DNA from: Anarhynchus alexandrinus
Taxonomy: Eukaryota; Chordata; Aves; Charadriiformes; Charadriidae
NCBI GenBank assembly: GCA_008711295.1
Contig: VUYV01000004.1
Coordinates: forward strand, 45,005-109,004
DNA length: 64,000 nucleotides
Direction of reading: 5' to 3'
The notes under the pieces were generated by a model, which did no database searches, was not told where the DNA came from, and saw only the letters and a program-made list of their open reading frames with translations. Below are positions 34,101 to 46,100 of the stretch, in pieces; position 1 is the stretch's first letter; each line of letters starts with the position of its first letter. A program made the position numbers and the translations under genes.

Positions 34101-37100
34101 GTTAAAGTCTTGAAAGATCGATCTGTATGCAGTTACACAGTTCACTGCAACTCTGTCAAGCTATTACCTAACTAATAATGGGATGGCTTTAAAGAATTGT
34201 CTTTAAAGAAAACAATTTTAAGTGTGTCTTCAGAGGAAGTACTAAGTAAATAGTTTTTCTTGGGTTTCAGTCTTAAGCTTTTGGTTTTTAAACATTCTGT
34301 CTTCATGTGTAGGGTAGTGATACAGAACGAGATGGAGTAGCCCCAGAAAAGTCCTCTCCAGAGAGAGAGAAGAAAAAGGAACAATCAGATGCCTCTAGTT
34401 CTCCCAGAACGTCAAAGCATCATTATTCAAGATCACGCTCACGGTCAAGGGAAAGAAGACGGAAGTCAGGTATGGTCTTCGTATAAGCAAAGTTGCTTAG
34501 TAGTGTTCTGGTGTATGCTTGTAGAACTGAAATATCTTTAAAGCTGTTTTGGAAAAAAATAAACTGATTTGGCTCTAGTAACTTGTTAGAATTGGGGAAA
34601 AATAGGAAGCTATTAATTTTGGTTTTGTGTCTTAAATATACTGAAACTTGTCAATTTTAATGATAGAAGTGCTAAGGAAAAAGGTCTTGTCAATAACTGA
34701 AAGGAAGTAGAAAGATTACCAAGTGAAAGAGATCAGCTAGCTATAAATAACAATAAATGTTTTCTTTTCCAGATACTGAAGGAAGAAAACACAGAAGCCG
34801 GAGCAGAAGCAAAGAGGTAATTAACACTTTGTAGCGTTTAGGTAATTGTACAATACATCTTAAAAAGTATCTTGTAGTAATGCACATATGTGTAAATCTA
34901 TATAAATGACTTTATGGTAAGTACAAGAAATTGGAAACTTTAAGCTTAAAAATGGATATGGAGATCCTTTCATAGTGAAGCATGATTGCAGCCATCATGT
35001 TGACAAGGTAATAGTTTTATAGAAAAATGCTTTCAGAAACTAGTAACTTTTTTTTTTTTGTGGAAACAGCGAAAAGAAAGAATTCATGTGGAGAAGTAGA
35101 ATGGTGTTCTTGATGACTTTCACAGAGCTTCCATTAACCAAAAGCCTTGGGTGGCTTTATTTCTGGCTAATGTTCAGGACTTTCAGTGATACATACCCAT
35201 CTACTTAAGTATATTAAAAATAATTCCCCACCTGACTGAGCTCTGTTTATTGCATCCTTTAATTGTAAAGACTGTCATAGCTTGACAAACAAGCTGAGTC
35301 AGTTGGAAACATGACAGTAGCAGCAAAAATGTCAGAGAGCTGTCTCTTTTTTTTAAGTATATAAATACATGTGTATATATAAAGGGGAGTGAGAAGAGAC
35401 AGCATCAGTAATACCTTGAAAATAACTGGCTTACACACCAGAGAAGAGATCAAACGAGCAAACCAGGAGCATCAAAATAGTCAAAGAAACTTAAGCCATG
35501 TGGGGCAATAGCAGGCTGGGTCAGATGAGGGACTTCTTAACTTTTAACCTCGGGTCAGGAACTTCTTCTTCCCCCGTTCCAATGGAAGCTCTGTTTAAAA
35601 AAGGAGGAAAAGAAAAAAGAGGAAAAGAAAAATAATCTAGAGAGTTTTTGTGAAATTGAATATATTGTTTAGCTCACATGATAACATTTCTATAATAAAT
35701 CATACTCAGCGTGCTAATGCGCGAAGAGACTGAACTGAAGACGCTGCAGACTCAGATAGCAAAATTATAAGCCTACTTCATGATAAGGTAACTATTAGTC
35801 ATTCAAACTCATATTTCCCTTAAACATATCTTAAATCCGTTATGGGATATAATGGTGGTTTATTACTAAGTGTGTGCCTGGAAGACATAATTTTAAGCAA
35901 GGACTTTTTTCTTTTAAACATTAAAAAGAAAATTTTATTGTTTTAAAATCATGTCCAGTGTTTTGCCATGCTGTTGGATTTAATCTTACACAATTTATGT
36001 AGCAGTTACTAAGTTTCACAGAGCGAACAGATGAGGAGTAATGTCCCACAGTAGATTTACTGTTCATTCATTTGCAAGATTAAGTTCTTTGTAGACTAAA
36101 TACTGAATGCCAGTAATTCTTTTTAGTATGTATATCAGAACAACTACTTATGTGAATACATACTTAAAAGTAATGTACGGGTAACATCTCAAACTTCAGA
36201 TGGATTTTTATGTAATGACTGATTATTCAAGGAGTCAAGAATAAAATACTGTAAAAGCAGGAAAAATATATGTAACACTATTGTATACTTGAACTATAAT
36301 CAAATGTATTTAGAAATTGATATATTTTGATAAGGAGTTAGAAAGGCTTGGATAAGTGAGTATAAGCTAATTATAGCATCTTCTCTGGACTTGTTTCTTT
36401 TGAGAGAGAGTTATGATTATAGGAGAGGTTTTATGAGTAGTAAACAGATTTAGGTAAGCCAAAAAAAAACCACTGAAGAATTGGGTTTTAGTCTAAAATG
36501 AATGTATCATGCTTAAATTGTGACTGGAAACAAAAGTTTTATTTAAACATTAGACTTCAGTGGGCTATGCTTTTGTGCTAGAAAGATTTCAAAATAAACT
36601 GGATATATTAAGAAGAGGTGTTGATGTCATGACTTAGTCTCTGAGGAAAACACTGGCAAAAATCAGGCCTGACCTTGCTAAGTATTTTTGGCATTGTGGC
36701 TATAAAAAGGAATCTTTTTTTAAGAGGCACTGCAGAAAGAAATTGCGGTATAGTGGAGCAGCATATCTTTAATTTAAAACTACTGTGGGAGGTCTCAAGG
36801 TGATGCACATTAGTTTTAAATACTAAAAATGGGATGTCAGCCATGTATTTTATCACTTTGCTTTTTAAAAACTGTTGAAAGTTACTGGCTGAAGAGAGTT
36901 TTGCTCTGAAAATTAATAATCTAATGATGGATAGAAAATTGTTTTAGTTCTAAAAGCAAAATAGCATACATCTGCAACTATGTATGGATTTGAGTAACTT
37001 TCTACATGGTAGGCTTAGGCAAATATTAAATATTCGCTACAAATGTGATTGTGTGTATGTATATGCATACTCATAATTTGTCAGGTACTTAAAGATAGGT

Positions 37101-40100
37101 ACTTATTATGTGTTTGGAATGGAGACAGTAACTGAGAATGACAGTTGTTTTTGTTACAATGCTGTGAACTCTTATATGGAAACACTGTAAGGATACCTTG
37201 ATGCTTTAGAAATCCTTTAGACAGTGGGAGGAGGGGAAAAGGGGGGGAAAAAATTACAGCGTGCATTTGCAGCTTTGGGTAGTCGGTGGCATTAGGTAAA
37301 ATAGCCATCACTCATGATTGAGTCACACTCCTAAGGTTACTAATGTTGCATCAAAACTTATCATTTTTTATCTTCTGATACCCATACTAACTCTCTTTGT
37401 TGCACTATTTTCCTGAAAGAACCAACTTCTTCTTAAAACAGGCAAGAAGACATGAATCCAAAGAGAAGTCCTCCAAGAAGCACAAATCTGAAGACCACAA
37501 TGACAAAGAACATTCTTCTGACAAGGGAAGAGATAGCCTAAATTCATCTGAAAATGGTGAGGATAGACATAAACGCAAAGAGAGAAAATCATCGAGAGGG
37601 AGGAGTCATTCAAGATCCAGGTCTCGTGAAAGGTAGGTTGTTTTACATGATTATTCTTTAAGTGCATTTGCAAAACCAGTGTTTGGAATTTGTGTAGACT
37701 TCTGAAGTACGGCTGAATTATATTACTGACCTAGTTTAACTATAAAGCATCAATTTATATTGTATGTTTCAGTTTTCATCGTGTAGTGCATTTGCTGCAA
37801 TGGTTTTTTTTTTTCTTCAGATTGGTTTTGGGTAAAAGTACATAACAATTCGAAGGCTTTAGGTGATCTGTCTCATGTTTATAAATAGTATACAGAGTAT
37901 AGAAAGCTTAGAGTGTATTAAATGTTCCCTGTTGTCAGTGACAGGAAAGAAAATACACTGTAGCATTGTGATGGCTTTTTACCTCCTAAATCAGGAACTT
38001 AACCCAGAGACAACGCTGGCTAAGCCTTCTTGCATGGTAGGCCACCTAGCACGCTCCCAGGGTAGGAGAACTACTTGGGACAAACAGGTTGCTGCCAGCA
38101 GAAGTTTTCTGACCATAGCTGAAGTATTTGTAGCAAATATGATAGCAAGGAACAAACTTCAGCTAATACGCTGAGGGACTGTGTGTGACTCATGAGCTGA
38201 AATTTGGGCATCTCTTCCCTGAGGTATTGGAATACTATGGGGAGGAGGAGAATTTTGTTGGCTTGAATTTAAGAATCCTGCATCAGATTAGTTTGGCTGT
38301 GTATTTGTTTTGAGATATACACTTTAATGAATGACTGAAAATAGCTATATTGATGAGTATGATTGTTTATGTAAACTCTGTGTAACTCGCTTGTCTGTTG
38401 TGGCTGGTGGTAGTATTTGGTTCCTTTCCCATTTCACCTCCTAGTCTTACAACTTAAACTGTTCCAGGCATGAACTCTTCCATGTGTAGTTTGCAGTCTC
38501 CCCACCCTGCCTAATGCATTTTGCCCTGTGGTGACAAACCTGTATGTAAGTCCTTAAGTAGAAGCTGAATTAAACATGAGAATATACGTAAGAATTTGGG
38601 ACATGTGTTTCAGACGTCATCGTAGTAGAAGTCGTGATAGGAAAAAATCCCGATCTCGCAGCAGAGAGAGAAAACGACGTATAAGATCTCGTTCTAGATC
38701 AAGATCTAGACACAGACATAGAAGTAGAAGTAAAAGCAGAAGTAGGAGTAGAAGCAGGTAAGTTTAACTTCCATATACGCTTAATAGTGGTGTTCTGGTT
38801 GAATGGTCTGTGGTGGGATGATGTATAGAAGAGTGACGGGTTTGCCAGCTAATGTCTATTCAGTGTAACTAAACCTGTTTGGCTTTTTCTCAGTTGTATT
38901 GATAGAGTGGGTTAAGGACTGGATAGTTTGTATACACTTAAAAAAAACATTTGTCCCAGACAGCTGAAGTGTCTCAGATTCTTGGCTTTTCATAGCACGA
39001 TTTCATGTTAGCAATTAGAAATGCTTAACTAGTTATTTTGTGGGTATCCTATAAAAACACCATTTTAGAACTTTTGACTGATAAAGTAGAAGGAAAGTAA
39101 ATAACTTAATTTGGGTAGTAATGATTATTGCAGTTAAAGCTCTTTGTGGTTTCTTGTACCACAACTGAATTTACTGCTTTAAATAGGGTATTTAAATGGG
39201 GAAAAACTGAAGAATAAGATACAACTAACCCTTTCATGTGTTTGATGCAAGAGTAGTGGGGTTGGCAAATCACTACTTTAAAAATACTATTGTATTTGTC
39301 TGTTTGTGTATATACCATAAAAGGGAGGTTTAACCGGAAATAACTGGTTGTCAGATCAGAAGCTAATCCTGATCAGCTCCACAGACTTTACTTAAAAATT
39401 TGTCTTGTCTATGAACTAGCATGGTTAGTTTAGTGCTAAGGTGAATTTTGAGTCAGATGGGCTATTTCTGCTCTGACTGTGCTCTTCTGTGTTAGTGATT
39501 ACCAACTCCTTTTTGTCAAGTTCAACAGGAGAATATTTATCATGCTAATTTTTCTACCTATCTTGGGTGCTTCCATTTCTTCCTTAAACTTAAATTCTAG
39601 AAGCAGAGATTGAAACGCTAGACATACTGGCTTATTCTGCATCTGTTTGACAGAGTTGAGATCCATGCCTTACCTGGAATATGCATGAGTTGAGGTTTTC
39701 ATCACTGTATAGAAGTTAATGTTTTCCAATACTGATGAATCATTCAGTATTTTGGTGTAGAGTTCTGAGACTGATTGTATGTGTCACCTTTGCATTCTTA
39801 ATGCCCTGTAGGATTTTCAGAATGACTATGCTGAAATATGACTTAACTACTATGGTTGTGGTTTTTTTCCCTCCGATTTGTTTAAAGTAAAACAAGTAGT
39901 TTGAATGCAAATTAGTGTCCCTTCAGAGCTCCCAAGAAAGTGTTGCCAGTGTTCCAGTTCACTTAGTAGTATTTTCACTAGAGTATTTTAAATTGCGTAT
40001 TTAAAGGGTATAGAAGTTGGTTATGACTACTCAACATTACGGTGGATCATTGGAGAATTAAGAATCTAGCACACGGGTGTAATGCTACAACATCACTTGT

Positions 40101-43100
40101 GAAACTGTTAAGAAGACTTATCTTTCTGAAGAACTAGTTGAATTACGTGGTTGTGTCGTATTTTATTTTGGCATGCACTTTCTACCAAACTTTCAGCTGG
40201 GGTGAGTAGAGCTGGGTCTTCAATTGGTATACATGTTACTTTCATTTAATGGTATTTAAGCCACATTCAGCATGACACGTAAGGCTTCAGTTCCCCATTA
40301 TTTCCAGTTATTATAGATGACATACACTTACCGTTTTTAAAAGTTCCTTTGAACTTTTTGTGTTTAATGGCTCTGTGAAAACTTCACATCCCAGAATAGA
40401 TTTTTGCTTCTGCAGTGAAACTCAAATTACCTGAAACAAAACAGGAAATGTGGGAAGAAAATGTAGGGGATAGTCATAGCTTAGGAATTCCTTCAACTGG
40501 AAACATGCCTTGTTGGATAGTGATAGACGTACTACAAGACTCCATTTCTTTTAAGTACTGTTTATATCTTGCAAATCCTACAGAAGGAAAATAAGCGAGG
40601 CATAAATCTTTTTTAACAGTAGCTAGAATACTTAATTGAGCTCCGGGCTCAGGTGAAGCCTTTGGAAAGAGAATTATGGGGCAAGCCTCAAGGAAAACTC
40701 TTCACAAGCCGGATAAACATGATGTGGAAAGCTACCCTGTTAAAACTCAACTGTGAAATGAATTCCCTCATTCATGAAATGCAATATTTGTTGTGTTACC
40801 GTTAACAGGCTATGACAGAAGCATTTTTAAATAGTAGAGCTTGACCTTCTCTTTATGGTCCTTTGCATAACCTCAAGCTCACATTTTCAAGTGATCTGTC
40901 CTTACTAGCATTTAAACTAACCTCTTTGTTCTGTGAGCATATAGACCCTCCTGGCAGTTCTTCTGTGGCATTGCTCTGATTAAATGCTAGATGGAAAACA
41001 TGACACTATCTGCTTGTTTCAAGTGGAAATACTTAAATACAAAAGCTCAGATATTTATTTCCTTGATGTTTACCAGTGCAATAAAGCAACAGACCAAAGA
41101 CAAGACCAAACTACAATAGTCAGCACGGGAAAAATGAAGGTATCTTTGAAACATGCATTACATCTTATCTCAGGAATGCAGATCTGTCACTTCCCAGTGC
41201 CTGAATCTGCATCTTGTCATCTTCTATGAAAAGATAAGTCTTGCCTCCTTTGTATTCTACCAGATTTGTCATGTAAACAAGGATCTGCTTTTGTAACTTC
41301 GGTCTGTGTTTCATGATGTTTGTAGATGCCGCCCAAGTTGCAAACAGAAGAAACAGGATATCTGAATGCCATTAAAGTGGCTGTTTTCAAGTTAGCTATT
41401 GTCTCAAATGGTTGGTAATAATGTTTAAGTATAAGATTGCAGAAATACCTTGTGCATCTCAACTTACTGTTTATGGCAAATCTGGGGAAAATGTGAGTGG
41501 TATCTCCTGCAATTTAAGCTTTGTTGGACACTTCCAGTATCTGTGACTTCTTTGTTTAAAACAGCAGTGTCATAGGCTTAAATATGGATGCACCCTTACC
41601 TCTTGTAAGGTAGATATTAATGATCTTGGCAAGGAGAAATACTGCTAATAGTACTTTATATGTGTATTTTGAGTGGCTGTTGCTTAGATGGGACTAGATG
41701 TATGTGTCATAAGGGCAAGTTCTACTTGGGAGGGAGGTGGGGAGAGGGTTACTAAAGGAGTATTGAACTGAATATTTTGGTATTTTGCTTAAACTATATT
41801 TTAACTGGGTTCTTTTCAGATTGTCAGGTTCCAGATAATGCATGCTTTGTAGTTCTATGCACAGTACTGTCCTTCTCAAAAGCAAACCAGAGGCAGATCA
41901 CACCTGTTTAAACCAGCTCTCCTGTTCAGCTTGATAGCCTCCCACAAACAGTTGTCCAAGGCACATTTGGTGAAGAGTTATACAGAAGGGAGATAAATAG
42001 TAATTTCCCTGAGTACTATCCCGGTTTTTAAGTAGAGCCTTTTCAAAATGCTAATTTTTAAGATAATTATAGTGATGTGAGGTCTTTTATGGTTTTAAAG
42101 CGTTCTTACAACTTGATCCACTTTACAGTTCTCTTGCAATTGACTTTACCGCAAGTTACACAGTGGTTTCTTTTCTTGTCAGCTTTTAGAATGAAAATCT
42201 CTAGATCTCTAGGTCTGTTTGTTCTGGACACTAAGAGGGTAAATGAATACACAGAATTACACATTCTGTTACATCTTGCAGTTGGAAATCTTCAGTTTTA
42301 GCTCTGTCTTGTTACAAAGTGTAAGCTGTCACAGGCAGGACGCAGGAACAACCACAAAAACCACACATGAAATGCAAAGAGTAAATTTAATCTTGCTGCC
42401 TTGCAAACTGGGGGATCTCTGAAGCAGCACCCAGGCAGAGGCATGCAAGCAGGAACGCAGGCACCACGAAGCTCAGTCCTTGCTAGAGAGTGTTACCAGA
42501 CCTGCTGTTTTCGCCTTTGTATTGGGGATTCAAGCAGGTGCAGTTTAGGGCTGTGCTTTGATCTTTCCCACAGCGGGGCAGGAGTCTCAAGCAGGTTGGC
42601 TAAGGTACCTCTGAGTCTGTCACAGGCCTGTGTAATCTAAACACAGATGTTGTACTTGTCAAGTGCACAAGACTAGGCAATGATTAGTATACTAGATGTG
42701 TTTTTCTACACCTCAGCTGCAAGTTACTTGAGCATGTTTACAATCCTCCTCGCCAGTCTTCTGGTATTTTCCCACACGAGGCAAGTGCGACTGTTGCAGT
42801 GTTCTAGTATAATCTCTGTGAAAGCTGTTCTTGAGAGCTCTCCAGTCATTAAGCACTTTTTCAGATTTGTGATTAAATACTTTATGAAATGTTAAGGTAT
42901 ACACGTACCTTCATTGTTTTAGCAACTCTGTTAAATTTGGTTACAGAGAGCGAAAGAAAAGAATTGAAAAGCCCCGAAGGTTCAGCAGGAGTCATAGTCG
43001 GAGTCCAAGTCCACCACCTTTTCGGGGACGAAATACAGCAATGGATGCACAGGAAGCATTAGCCAGAAGGTCAGAAATTCCTACGATTTTAATGATATGT

Positions 43101-46100
43101 GACATAAATGAGTTGCTGCTGTTGATTTTCCAGGTCTAAGTATTTTTATTCTCATGTACTTCCTTCTAGACTGGAAAGAGCAAAGAAACTGCAAGAGCAG
43201 AGAGAGAAAGAAATGGTTGAAAAACAGAAGCAACAGGAAATGGCTGCAGGTAGTCCATGTATATTATATTAATTCCTAAACAATAGTGTGAGTGGAAGAT
43301 CGTGTAGTTTTGTGTGCTGAGTGTTACAGTCCTGTCCAACAGATGTGCAGGTTGTCTTTCTTTATATAATTATTAACTTGGTTCATCTATAAGAACCACA
43401 ACTAGAACTTGGAAGCATTTGAAAAATCAAAACAAAAATAACACACATAAAACCCCAACAAAAAATTTCGGGGTTTGTTATCACTTACTGAGTATACAAA
43501 AACAATTTGTATGTTAGGCTGGTAGATGACTTTCTGATGGTCATTGGATCATTCCTTTATGCATCGTTAAGCAAGAGTTGGAAAGCTATTACCTGCTTAG
43601 GGGTATTTAGAAGCATGAGGTACGGTAGTTTCACTTTTACTTCTGGTTTACTGGAAGTGTTTGAGACTTGTTTCTTAATTTACAAATAACATGTATTTTA
43701 TCATGCATTTGTTATTCAGACATTTTCAACTTATTTCTGATGGAGAGGTGTTTGGGGGTTTTGTTTTGTTTTTTATTTTGGGTGTTGTTTTTCCCCCAAA
43801 ATTCTGAACTTATTATCTGATAGTAAGTTACCTTTCTTCTTCAGCGGCTGCAGCCACTGGAGGCTCTGTTATTAACGTTGCTGCTCTTCTGGCATCGGGA
43901 ACACAAGTAACTCCTCAAATAGCAATGGCAGCTCAAATGGCAGCACTACAAGCAAAAGCACTAGCAGAGACTGGCATAGCTGTACCTAGCTATTATAACC
44001 CGGCAGCGGTGAATCCAATGAAATTTGCTGAGCAAGAGAAGAAGCGGAAGATGCTTTGGCAAGGCAAAAAGGAAGGGGTAATGTTGTCCTTTTTTACTTC
44101 CATAAAACTTGTTTGGAAACATCTTGCACTCAGAAAGGTTAAGAATGCTTATTAGCATTATTTCCAGCAAAATTACTCAGCTCAAGGTAAAACTTGGAGT
44201 GAAAGGACTGAGATAACTAGATAAATGTTTGTGATGCAAGCCTTAGGAAAACCCCTAAGGTCCTAAAACTTCAGAGGTATAATTGGATGTTGATGTTAAT
44301 GTTACTTTGGTCAGTTTGCTTACAGTGTGCAACTAAGTATCAAATGCAGATGGTCTCTTTATACTGGAAAGCGATGGCTAAGCTATAGAAACTATAATTC
44401 ACCACTCCTGTCTGTGACTAGAGATTTTTCATTTGATTGTTGTATCCTGTCCAATTCCAGACTTCAAAAAGAAGTCTGCAATCCTTGCTAGTAACTTTTC
44501 AGGAGTAATGCATTACTAACACTAACAAAAGCTATACATATAAATAAGCCTTCAAACTTCTATGCTGTGTCAAATAAATGTTCTTGCAATTAGTGAAAAA
44601 TAGGCCAGCAAATGAAAAAAGGCTCCTGTGGCAGTTGCTTTTTCAGAAAGTCTCTGGATTTGAGGGCAGGTTTTGCCTGCTGATACTATGGAAAGATTGT
44701 CGCTTTAATATTTGTATTTTTGTCTTTTGACACTATGCTAGTATGGAAGTGTGTTTGTTACAGTAGATTAATTATCATCATGTGTCTGTTATGTAACAAG
44801 CTTACTTAACTTTTCACAGACTGGTTCATAAGATGTGAAAAACTGAAACTGGTTCATGTGGCATTGATGGGAGGCAAAAGGGAGGAAAGAAGAAACCTGA
44901 CTGCTGTCTAAGCAGTTCTTCCTGAATTGTGCTGTATATTGCTTAATTGTAATAAGCAAATCCATTTTTCCATAATTCACTTTAAGGAAGCATTCTGACA
45001 AGGTTTCCAGACTTTATGGAAATGAGTAAAGAAAAGAATACACCTCCGTTTTGAAACCTATGGTTAAGTAAACTTCCCTCCCAAAGAGTTTCTGTGAGGA
45101 TGCTGTAGGAATGTCAAATGTGACTTGGAAACTGTGTGAGCTGGCACAGACAGGACGCGGGAACAACCTCAAAAACCACACATGAAATGCAAAGAGTAAA
45201 TTTAATCTTGCTACCTTGCAAACTGGGGAATCTCTGAAGCAGCACCCAGGCAGAGGCATGCAAGCAGGAACGCAGGCACCACGAAGCTCAGTCCTTGCTA
45301 GAGAGTGTTACCAGACCTGCTGTTTTCGCCTTTGTATTGGGGATTCAAGCAGGTGCAGTTTAGGGCTGTGCTTTGATCTTTCCCACAGCGGGGCAGGAGT
45401 CTCAAGCAGGTTGGCTAAGGTACCTCTGAGTCTGTCACAGGCCTGTGTAATCTAAACACAGATGTTGTACTTGTCAAGTGCACAAGACTAGGCAATGATT
45501 AGTATACTAGATGTGTGTTTTTCTACATCTCAAGTCACTTGAGCATGTTTACAATCCTCCTCGACAATCTTCTGTTACATTCCCATAGAAGCCTTTTACT
45601 TCCAGCTTTGCAAGTGCTACACAATGGGCTCACTTTTAATTTTGCTTTTTTGCTTGCTACTGTATTGTGATATTAATGGAAACTTACGTAAAAAGGTGAT
45701 ACATCTTTTTTTATGTTGTACAGGATAAATCACAGTCCGCAGAAATATGGGAAAAATTAAATTTTGGAAACAAGGACCAAAATGTCAAATTCAGAAAGCT
45801 GATGGGCATTAAGGTAAAGAGTTCTGAATGTGTAATTAAGTTGTTTATTAATTGTAGGATAGTGATTTCTTTTTTTATTTTAAAGTGCACCTTAGCCAGT
45901 AAAGATGTTCAGTTAACCTGATACTACCTGATGTAGTTAAGAACTTTGAAGTATTCCTCATTAAAGCTTGTAAGCAGCATCTAGATCTGAATTCAGTTCA
46001 AATTCTAGAATTTCATTCTGTTTTTGGCTAACAAGGCAACTGTTACAGTCTGTAACAACAGCGGTAGCTGTAACCAATATTCATAAGCTGATGAACAGTG

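Larger units (their letters stand above)
34817..37441 (+). other. RSRC2 intron 3
   Basis: 2.6 kb. Apart from the two exon-like segments it is AT-rich. A purine tract (GGAGGAAAAGAAAAAAGAGG, near 35,602) lies between them and could act as a splicing enhancer. Confidence 0.7.

Noticed and set aside
42401..42640. 79-codon open frame repeated at 45,216-45,455
   Set aside because: It lies inside the interspersed repeat. Its sharing is explained by the repeat; no start context or known homology.
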